A stretch of DNA of 64,000 nt from Microbacterium sp. (GTDB taxonomy: Bacteria; Actinomycetota; Actinomycetes; Actinomycetales; Microbacteriaceae), in assembly GCF_031178445.1 (NCBI RefSeq), contig NZ_JAPSIY010000010.1, forward strand, positions 62,001-126,000. The letters are read 5' to 3'. Under the pieces are notes generated by a model that did no database searches, was not told the DNA's origin, and saw only the letters and a list, made by a program, of their open reading frames with translations. How positions within the stretch are numbered: position 1 is the first letter of the stretch; each line of letters starts with the position of its first letter. The position numbers were made by a program, and so were the translations under genes. Shown here piece by piece: positions 56,838-64,000 of this stretch.

Positions 56838-57459
56838 CGAGCTGGCCGCGTCGGCCAGAGAGCTGGCGCTCGCGGCCCTGCACGAGATCACGCCCGCCAC
56901 GACCGTCGGACCGGCCGCCGGTCACACCGTCGAGGAGAGCGGAGCCGTCTCGCTGCGCTTCGAGAACCGTCTGCCCGGCTACCCGGGCTGGTACTGGACG
57001 GTCACCGTCGCACAGCTCGAAGATGAGCAGCCGACCGTGCTCGAGGTCGAACTGATGCCGGGCGACAGCGCTCTGCTCGCCCCGGAATGGGTGCCATGGG
57101 CCGAGCGCCTCGCCGAGTACCGTGCGCACCAGGCCGAGCTCGCCGAGCAGGCCGCGGCCGGGCGCGACGACCAGGCGGAGACGGATGCCGACGCCGAGGA
57201 CGACGAGTCGGACGACGATCACGATGAGACCGACTTGCTGCACGCCGGTGACATGGACGGCGTCGACATCGACGAGCTCGATGACCCGGACGACGCCGAC
57301 GAAGACGAATCCGAGGACGACGACTCGGACGAGGACGACGACTCGGACGAGGACGACTCGGACGAGGACGACTCGGACGACTCCGAAGAAGAGGAAGCCG
57401 AAGACGAGGACTCCCCAGCGGGCGAGGACTTCGACGAAGACATCGACGTCGAGCGGTGA
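56821..57459 (+). CDS. DUF3027 protein with long acidic tail
   Basis: A 212-residue protein. The folded DUF3027 part (about 1-115; RLPGYPGWYWTVTVAQLEDE) is followed by a roughly 95-residue tail made almost entirely of Asp, Glu and Ser with short DSDEDD-type repeats. Function unknown; the tail could mimic nucleic acid or bind basic proteins. It overlaps the cold-shock gene, indicating coupled expression. Confidence 0.88.
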   Translation: MTSTPDELAASARELALAALHEITPATTVGPAAGHTVEESGAVSLRFENRLPGYPGWYWTVTVAQLEDEQPTVLEVELMPGDSALLAPEWVPWAERLAEYRAHQAELAEQAAAGRDDQAETDADAEDDESDDDHDETDLLHAGDMDGVDIDELDDPDDADEDESEDDDSDEDDDSDEDDSDEDDSDDSEEEEAEDEDSPAGEDFDEDIDVER

Positions 57460-57485
57460 CGCTGGCCGCGACCGCGACTCCTGAG

Positions 57486-57525
57486 ACGCGAAGGGCCCCG
57501 GAACGTGTTCCGGGGCCCTTCGCGT
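57486..57525. terminator. Bidirectional terminator
   Basis: A perfect 19-bp stem (ACGCGAAGGGCCCCGGAAC) with a GT turn between convergent DUF3027 and serC genes. Confidence 0.88.
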
Positions 57526-57548
57526 TCGCGGTCTCTGCAACGGAATGA

Positions 57549-59464
<1,916 letters not shown>

Positions 59465-59511
59465 TCAAAGGCTGTTTATGCGGATGGCGGGTGGATTGCC
59501 AGGTTCGCAGG

Positions 59512-59540
59512 GTGACAGAATCGTTATCTTCCGGTAACGT
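59512..59540 (+). promoter_or_regulatory. Promoter with MtrA-like repeats
   Basis: GTGAC-N6-GTTAT-N6-GTAAC (59512-59538) is an 11-nt-periodic direct repeat like MtrA sites. It overlaps a GTGACA (59512)-N17-TAACGT (59535) promoter for the M23 peptidase. Confidence 0.55.
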
Positions 59541-59715
59541 CGTTGGGGTCGCCGGCGAAGAAGCCCGCCGGTGACATACGCGAAGATCGCCTCCCGGCTC
59601 GTCGTCTTCGCGAGAAGTTGCACAACGTGCCCGTGTGACATACGTGCCCGAGAATCGACTTTGCCGACGAGCCGTCGCTCACCCGAAGAGCGTGGAGGCG
59701 CAGGAGGACTCCCTT
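59541..59715 (+). other. Long leader of the M23 peptidase gene
   Basis: About 170 nt from the predicted transcription start to the TTG codon. It holds hairpins CCGGCG/CGCCGG (59552-59571) and CGCGAAGA/TCTTCGCG (59579-59612), and the 10-mer GTGACATACG twice (59571 and 59635). I checked for the c-di-AMP (ydaO) riboswitch often found before wall hydrolases and do not see its GGGGTGAATC core. Function undetermined. Confidence 0.45.
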
Positions 59716-60540
59716 TTGGCCGCAGACATCGAACCGAACGCCACGACATCTGAAAAGAAGGCTCTCGCCCCCAAGCGCGGGAGCAGCCGGAACTCCGGCG
59801 TCAAGCCCATGCGGACGGTCGCGATCTTCGCTGCCGTGAGCGCGCTCGTCGCCGCTGTCGCACTGCCTGCGTACGCGGCCTCCAAGCCCGCCGCGGTCGC
59901 AGGAGCGACCACGCTCCAGCAGATGGCGGTCGGTGACGCACAGTCGCTGGTCGTCGCATCCGAGGCGACCGCCGCGCCCATGAAGCGCGGCACCTACGCG
60001 GCGACCACGCCCGAGGAGATCGCGAAGAAGAAGGCGGAGGAGGCGGCGAAGGCCCGCGCCGCCGCCGCAGCCAAGCTGGCCGCCAGCGCCTCCAGCGGCG
60101 GCTCGCGTCTGAGCGACGCCGACCTTCGCCTGGTGGCCGCCGGGTCCGGAGAGGTGCGTTATCCCCTCCCGCAGGGTTCCTACTACGTCAGCCGCACGCT
60201 CAACAGCGGGCACGACGGCGCCGACATGGTCGCCTCGGCCGGCACCCCGATCTTCGCCGCCGCCGGAGGCGTCGTGCGCACCTCGGCGGACAGCGTCGGC
60301 GGCTACGGCGTCGCCGTCATCATCGACCACGTCATCGGCGGCCAGCGAGTCTCGACCCTCTACGGCCACATGACCTACGGCACCCGCGCGGTACGGGCGG
60401 GTCAGGTCGTGCAGCCGGGCCAGTTGATCGGCAAGGTGGGCAACACCGGTCGCTCGTACGGAGCGCACCTGCACTTCGAGGTGCGCGTGAACGGATCGCT
60501 GGTCGAGCCCATCGGCTGGCTGCGCGCGAACGCGGGCTGA
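59716..60540 (+). CDS. Exported M23 (LytM) endopeptidase
   Basis: A 274-residue peptidoglycan hydrolase. A cytosolic N-region, one membrane or signal segment (about 34-54), an Ala/Lys/Glu-rich helical linker (about 90-125) and a LytM domain (about 150-270) with zinc ligands in GHDGADMV and HLHFE. I choose TTG at 59716 because AGGAGG lies 8 nt upstream; GTG at 59635 would give a longer N-region without a ribosome site. It should cut cross-bridges in the wall during growth. Confidence 0.88.
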   Translation: MAADIEPNATTSEKKALAPKRGSSRNSGVKPMRTVAIFAAVSALVAAVALPAYAASKPAAVAGATTLQQMAVGDAQSLVVASEATAAPMKRGTYAATTPEEIAKKKAEEAAKARAAAAAKLAASASSGGSRLSDADLRLVAAGSGEVRYPLPQGSYYVSRTLNSGHDGADMVASAGTPIFAAAGGVVRTSADSVGGYGVAVIIDHVIGGQRVSTLYGHMTYGTRAVRAGQVVQPGQLIGKVGNTGRSYGAHLHFEVRVNGSLVEPIGWLRANAG

Positions 60541-60549
60541 CCGGACACG

Positions 60550-60567
60550 CCCCGGCGTTCACCGGGG
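60550..60567 (+). terminator. Terminator after the M23 gene
   Basis: CCCCGG-CGTTCA-CCGGGG followed by ATTTC, 9 nt after the stop codon. Confidence 0.6.
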
Positions 60568-60595
60568 ATTTCGCCCATCGTGCATGTTCATGAGC

Positions 60596-60758
60596 TACCC
60601 TGATCCCGTCGTCGTACGGGCAGGAGAGGCTGATGGAACTGATACCGGGCATCCGCACCATGGATGCGCTCGGTCGACTGGTCCTGCAGCATCGCCCGCA
60701 GGGAAGGCTCGGTCTGGCCGAGCGTGAAAGGCGCTGTCGATAGACAGCGCCTTTTCTC
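60596..60758 (+). ncRNA. Candidate small transcript with intrinsic terminator
   Basis: TACCCT (60596-60601) could be a -10 box. A true intrinsic terminator, a 12-bp stem AAAGGCGCTGTC with GATA loop and TTTTCTC (60727-60758), ends the unit. Inside, AGGAGAGG precedes an ATG at 60633 for a 36-residue reading frame (ends at 60743, within the terminator stem) that starts MELIPGIRTMDALGRLVLQH. It is either a small RNA of about 150 nt or an attenuating leader peptide before the HNH gene. Confidence 0.45.
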
Positions 60759-60845
60759 ATCCCTGCGACCGTCTGCTGCCCGAGCGGCGTCGTGTGAGTC
60801 GAGAGCGCCGGGAAGCCATCCCGGATGATCGAGAGGATGACGACG

Positions 60846-61343
60846 ATGCGCACACTGGTATTGAACGCCGGATACGAGCCGCTCACTGTGGTCTCGTTCA
60901 AGAGAGCCCTCGTTCTCGTGATGAATGAGAAGGCGAGCGTGATCGAGCACGTCGAGGGCGAGCCGGTGCGCGCCGGTCGCGACGCATACGAACGGCCGGT
61001 GGTGATCATCCTCTCGAGATACGTGCGAGTGCCGACGGCGAGACGGATGCCAGTGACGCGGCGCGGAGTGCTGCGCCGTGACGATCACCGATGCGGCTAC
61101 TGCGGTAAGTCCGCTGCCACGATCGACCACATCCTGCCGCGCTCCAGAGGTGGTGCCGACTCGTGGGAGAACCTTGTCGCGTGCTGCTTGAGGTGCAACA
61201 ACCTCAAAAGCGACCGCACTCCGCAGGAGATGGGATGGCAGCTGCGCTTCACGCCGCGTCCACCGCATGGAACCGCATGGACGGTGCGCGGCGCCGAACG
61301 CAGCGACCCGCGGTGGGAGCCCTATCTCGCTCTCGCGGCATGA
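60846..61343 (+). CDS. HNH endonuclease domain protein
   Basis: A 165-residue protein of the widespread actinobacterial HNH group that starts RTLVLNAGYEPLTVVSFKRA. The nuclease motif is CGYCGKSAATIDHILPRSRG followed by NLVACCLRCNNLKSDRTP, with both zinc Cys pairs, the DH and the N. AGAGG 9 nt before the ATG at 60846 supports this start; Mets at 60837 and 60825 are alternatives. A housekeeping or repair role is likelier than restriction, given its conservation. Confidence 0.88.
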   Translation: MRTLVLNAGYEPLTVVSFKRALVLVMNEKASVIEHVEGEPVRAGRDAYERPVVIILSRYVRVPTARRMPVTRRGVLRRDDHRCGYCGKSAATIDHILPRSRGGADSWENLVACCLRCNNLKSDRTPQEMGWQLRFTPRPPHGTAWTVRGAERSDPRWEPYLALAA

Positions 61344-61377
61344 GAGACCCGGCCCGTGCCCATAGACTTGTACCGGC

Positions 61378-61451
61378 GCCTTCGTAGCTCAGCTGGATAG
61401 AGCAGCCCTCTCCTAAAGGGCAGGTCGCAGGTTCGAATCCTGTCGAGGGCA
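61378..61451 (+). tRNA. tRNA-Arg (CCT)
   Basis: A 74-nt cloverleaf: acceptor GCCTTCG/CGAGGGC, anticodon stem GCCCT/AGGGC with loop CTCCTAA (anticodon CCT), T arm GCAGG/CCTGT with GTTCGAAT. Discriminator A; CCA is not encoded. Confidence 0.97.
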
Positions 61452-61452
61452 C

Positions 61453-61497
61453 GACGCCGAAGGAGGGCCGCCCGAAGGGTGGCCCTCCTTCGGCGTC
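61453..61497 (+). terminator. Terminator after tRNA-Arg
   Basis: A perfect 17-bp stem (GACGCCGAAGGAGGGCC) with an 11-nt loop directly after the tRNA. Confidence 0.85.
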
Positions 61498-61580
61498 TAC
61501 ACGTCGCGTGGAGTGGCGATGGGGACGCGAGGGCACGCCAACGCCATGCGCGCAACGAGCCCCAGGAAATCACCCCGTAG

Positions 61581-61620
61581 AAAAGAAGAGCCGCTCACAA
61601 AGAGCGGCCCTTCTTCTTCT
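61581..61620 (-). terminator. Terminator of lsr2
   Basis: Stem AAGAAGaGCCGCTC / GAGCGGCcCTTCTT with an ACAAA loop; on the minus strand it ends in TCTTCTTTTCT, giving a U-run. It lies 34 nt after the lsr2 stop. The stretch 61498-61580 holds nothing else recognisable. Confidence 0.85.
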
Positions 61621-61653
61621 CCCGTGGTCCTCGGGCATTTCCTCCGGTCGGAG

Positions 61654-61998
61654 TCAGTTCGCTGCGTTGTACGCCTCCATCACCTCTGCCGAGATGCGGC
61701 CCCGCTCCGACACCTTGTGCCCGTTGGCTTTGGCCCATTCGCGGATCGCGGCCGTGTCGGCGCTGCGGGGAGCTCGGCGCCGCGAGGACGTCGTGCGCGT
61801 GGAACCGCCGCCGGTGGTCCTACGGCCGGCGTCGATGTAGGGCGCGAGGGCGTCGCGCAGCTCATCGGCATGGGCGGTTGTCAGGTCGATCTCATATGCG
61901 ACACCGTTCAATGAGAAATGGACGGTTTCACCCTCGCCCGCTTCCAGCAATGCGCCGTCGATGTCGTCAACCAGTTGATGCACAATTCGTCGAGCCAT
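61654..61998 (-). CDS. lsr2: Lsr2 nucleoid-associated protein
   Basis: A 114-residue xenogeneic silencer that coats AT-rich DNA. The N-terminal oligomerisation domain (about 1-55; [20 protein letters not shown]) is followed by an Arg/Thr/Ser linker and the C-terminal DNA-binding domain with the RGR hook ([20 protein letters not shown]). TATCGT lies 7 nt before the ATG at 61998. The upstream DNA is AT-rich, consistent with self-binding. Confidence 0.96.
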   Translation of the reverse strand: MARRIVHQLVDDIDGALLEAGEGETVHFSLNGVAYEIDLTTAHADELRDALAPYIDAGRRTTGGGSTRTTSSRRRAPRSADTAAIREWAKANGHKVSERGRISAEVMEAYNAAN

Positions 61999-62168
61999 GG
62001 CGATAACGATATGCGCTGAATTCGGTGAGAACAACACGTGTCACCGCGGAATGCATGAATCAGATCTCTTCACGACCAATTCCATGCGGGTTGCGGCCGG
62101 CCGTCTTTCGGAATGTCGGGTTCAGCCGCGCGGAATGACCTTTCCGTGTCGGGTTCCCGCTGGAACGA

Positions 62169-63023
62169 TCAGGGGAGGAGCCCGGCTCGCCTCGCACGGG
62201 CCACGGCGGCGTGCCGGGTCGACGCGTCCAGCTTCGCCATGGCCGAGCCGAGGTACGCCTTCACGGTGCCCTCCCGCAGGCCGAGACTCGCTCCGATCTC
62301 GGCGTTGGTCGCGCCAGTCGCCGCGCAGGCCAGCACATCCGTCTCGCGGGGGGACAGTCGCACCGTGCTCACCGGTCCGGTGGTGGTCGATGCCGACTCA
62401 CCGGCGATGTCGAGCAGCCGTCGTTCGACCTCGGCGAGGCGCTCGCGAAGCTCGGCATCCGCGATCGTGGCGGCGATGCTGCGCAGCTGCGCGTAGCTCT
62501 CTCGCAGCTCCTCGCGGTGCGTCGCAGGCAGCGTGGGAACAGGCGCGGCGGCCCGAACCCGCCTGTCCACCTCGTCTCGGATGCGCAGCTCCGTCGCGAC
62601 GCTCTGCGCGACGGACATCGCTGGTGCCGTGGTGACGCCACCGACCTGCGACTCTTCCCACGCTCCGGCGTACAGCACGCCGCGCGAGCGGCCCTCAACC
62701 ACGATCGGTAGCGCCAGCAGGGTGCGCAGTCCTTCACCGAGCACGAAGACGTCGTAGTCGTGGGTGATCTGCTGCGAGGTGCGGTAGTCGCTCGTCATGC
62801 GCGGCCGCAGCTCGATCATGGCCCGGCCGCCGAGCCCTCGCTCCGGGCGCACCCGGAGCCCGTCCAGGCTGTGCGTGCGGTTGCCGACGATGCTCGACAC
62901 TCGCACGACACCATCCTCGATGAGCCCGCCGAACGCGACCGGGAACCGGGTGCGCCGCGCGAGCTCGCGCACCGCTTCGGCGACGAGCTGCTCTTCGGAT
63001 TCGATCTGCGCGTTCGTGTACAC
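62169..63023 (-). CDS. GAF and LuxR-type HTH regulator
   Basis: A 284-residue regulator. N-terminal GAF-like sensor (about 10-150; FGGLIEDGVVRVSSIVGNRT), a helical linker (about 160-215) and a LuxR HTH (about 220-284; LSPRETDVLACAATGATNAE, LGLREGTVKAYLGSAMAKLD). GTG start. Divergent from the DUF485/acetate symporter operon, which it probably regulates. The 170-nt gap between this gene and lsr2 (61999-62168) is AT-rich near lsr2 and otherwise without recognisable features. Confidence 0.9.
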   Translation of the reverse strand: MYTNAQIESEEQLVAEAVRELARRTRFPVAFGGLIEDGVVRVSSIVGNRTHSLDGLRVRPERGLGGRAMIELRPRMTSDYRTSQQITHDYDVFVLGEGLRTLLALPIVVEGRSRGVLYAGAWEESQVGGVTTAPAMSVAQSVATELRIRDEVDRRVRAAAPVPTLPATHREELRESYAQLRSIAATIADAELRERLAEVERRLLDIAGESASTTTGPVSTVRLSPRETDVLACAATGATNAEIGASLGLREGTVKAYLGSAMAKLDASTRHAAVARARRAGLLP

Positions 63024-63040
63024 GGACTACCAACTTTTGG

Positions 63041-63061
63041 GGGTGACGGCGCCGTGCCCCC
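63041..63061. promoter_or_regulatory. GC-rich dyad in the luxR/actP intergenic region
   Basis: A perfect ACGGCGCCGT palindrome (63046-63055) lies between a G-run (63039-63043) and a C-run (63057-63061). It is a candidate operator for the divergent GAF/LuxR-type regulator. Confidence 0.35.
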
Positions 63062-63133
63062 TTTTCGTAGCGTCGACCCTACCACCCGTGCGGCACCAGC
63101 CGTACGGCCACGGACATGCGGCAAGGAGGCCTC

Positions 63134-63481
63134 ATGACAGACCCGGTGAACGCAGATCCCGGTGGGGGGATCGATTACATCGCCGTCGAGGAATCGGAGA
63201 GGTTCCGCGCGCTGAAGCGGATGCAGCGCTCATTCATATTCCCGCTCGCGGTGTTCTTCCTCGTCTGGTATTTCGCGTACGTGCTGCTCGCGGCCTTCGC
63301 CGTCGATTTCATGAGCCAGCGCGTGTGGGGTGATATCACGGTCGGCCTGCTCTTCGGGCTCGGACAATTCGTCACCACGTTCGCGATCACGATGGCGTAT
63401 GTCTCATTCGCCAATCGCAGAATCGACCCGGTGGCAGCCGAGATCCGCGAGGAACTCGAGAAGGCGCAGGTGAACCCGTGA
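63134..63481 (+). CDS. DUF485 membrane protein
   Basis: A 115-residue protein with two membrane segments (about 38-62 and 72-98), the YjcH-type partner of acetate/solute symporters. FALKRMQRSFIFPLAVFFLV-type opening is typical. AGGAGG lies about 5 nt before the ATG at 63134. The stop overlaps the symporter start by 4 nt. Confidence 0.92.
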   Translation: MTDPVNADPGGGIDYIAVEESERFRALKRMQRSFIFPLAVFFLVWYFAYVLLAAFAVDFMSQRVWGDITVGLLFGLGQFVTTFAITMAYVSFANRRIDPVAAEIREELEKAQVNP

Positions 63482-64000
63482 ACATCGTTCCTCTCGCCAC
63501 CACGCAGGCCAAGAACGACCCCATCCTCAACATCGTCATCTTCGGCGCCTTCGTCGCGGTGACACTCTTCATCGTCATCCGCGCCAGCCGCAACAACAAG
63601 ACGGCAGCTGACTACTACGCGGCGGGGCGGTCGTTCAGCGGCCCGCAGAACGGTTTCGCCATCGCGGGCGACTATCTTTCGGCGGCATCCTTCCTCGGGA
63701 TCTGCGGTGCCATCGCCGTGAACGGATACGACGGATTCCTGTACTCGATCGGATTCCTCGTGGCCTGGCTGGTGGCGTTGCTGCTCGTCGCAGAGTTGAT
63801 GCGCAACACCGGCAAGTTCACCATGGCGGATGTGCTGTCGTTCCGGCTGAAGCAGCGACCGGTGCGGATGGCGGCGGCGATCACTACCCTCGCCGTTTGC
63901 TTCTTCTATCTGCTGGCCCAGATGTCCGGGGCCGGTGGACTGGTGTCGCTGCTGCTCGGAATCGACAACGAGATCGGGCAGTCCGCGGTGATCGCGGTCG
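63478..64000 (+). CDS. actP: Cation/acetate symporter, SSS family (3' end outside window)
   Basis: The first 174 residues of a sodium:solute symporter of the ActP group: membrane segment (about 17-36), AADYYAAGRSFSGPQNGFAI, then GDYLSAASFLGICGAIAVNG typical of acetate permeases. GTG start in a GTGA overlap with the DUF485 gene. It should take up acetate or similar short carboxylates with sodium. Truncated by the window edge, not by mutation. Confidence 0.92.
   Translation, partial: MNIVPLATTQAKNDPILNIVIFGAFVAVTLFIVIRASRNNKTAADYYAAGRSFSGPQNGFAIAGDYLSAASFLGICGAIAVNGYDGFLYSIGFLVAWLVALLLVAELMRNTGKFTMADVLSFRLKQRPVRMAAAITTLAVCFFYLLAQMSGAGGLVSLLLGIDNEIGQSAVIAV

Noticed and set aside
57219..57443. 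Ser-rich minus-strand frame opposite the acidic tail
   Set aside because: Produced by reading the GAC/GAG/TCG repeats of the DUF3027 tail on the other strand.
59465..59715. c-di-AMP (ydaO) riboswitch before the M23 peptidase
   Set aside because: Expected for actinobacterial wall hydrolases, but the conserved core sequence is not present in this leader.

Overview
The window is a gene-dense, high-GC chromosome segment of an actinobacterium, most likely Microbacteriaceae (Microbacterium-like). This rests on GC content, many GTG starts, actinobacterial marker genes (lsr2, carD, glnR, senX3-regX3, XPB-type helicase, DUF3027, DUF3263, DUF4032) and frequent leaderless starts with a TANNNT box 6-7 nt before the start codon. 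No rRNA, IS element, prophage or CRISPR array is visible. Three tRNA genes (Lys TTT, Thr TGT, Arg CCT) are present.

Layout. 0-7 kb: nicotinamidase, a LacI regulator, a large exported beta-propeller protein behind a promoter with a palindromic operator, small stress genes and tRNA-Lys. 7-11 kb: a sigK-rskA locus with dipZ and a divergent FAS1 lipoprotein, sharing an inverted pair of sigma-K-like promoters. 11-14 kb: an unrecognised protein, a candidate structured RNA, a PabC-like lyase and a lipoprotein. 13.8-21.8 kb: pstSCAB with a PHO box, mutT1-ppk and glnR. 21.9-27.4 kb: small membrane proteins, a nitrobindin-like protein, YgfZ, a methyltransferase, gpmA, an NmrA-like protein and a WYL regulator. 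27.4-30.2 kb: phoU divergent from senX3-regX3. 30.3-36.5 kb: the conserved block carD, ispDF, cysS, rlmB. 36.5-46.1 kb: a DUF4032 kinase-like protein, an orphan sugar ABC ATPase, a DsbA-like protein without its cysteines, tRNA-Thr, M14 peptidase, SRAP, DMT exporter, msrB and others.

46.1-64 kb: groL under tandem CIRCE elements, a lone WXG100 protein, a PhoPR-like two-component system, a TetR/hydrolase pair with two palindromic operators, an XPB helicase with a helicase-associated-domain partner, cold-shock and DUF3027 proteins, serC, a DtxR-type regulator, an exported M23 peptidase with a long leader and an MtrA-like repeat array, a terminator-ended small transcript, an HNH nuclease, tRNA-Arg, lsr2, and a LuxR regulator divergent from a DUF485/acetate symporter operon cut by the window end.

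Functionally, phosphate sensing and storage dominate: PstSCAB uptake, PhoU-SenX3-RegX3 control, PPK polyphosphate synthesis and MutT1 lie within about 17 kb, with GlnR (nitrogen) next to ppk. The rest is housekeeping. I saw no clear new defence or mobile system. The strongest unexplained signals are regulatory: the paired sigma-K promoters, the TetR double operator, a 76-nt structured RNA candidate, and a small transcript before the HNH gene.
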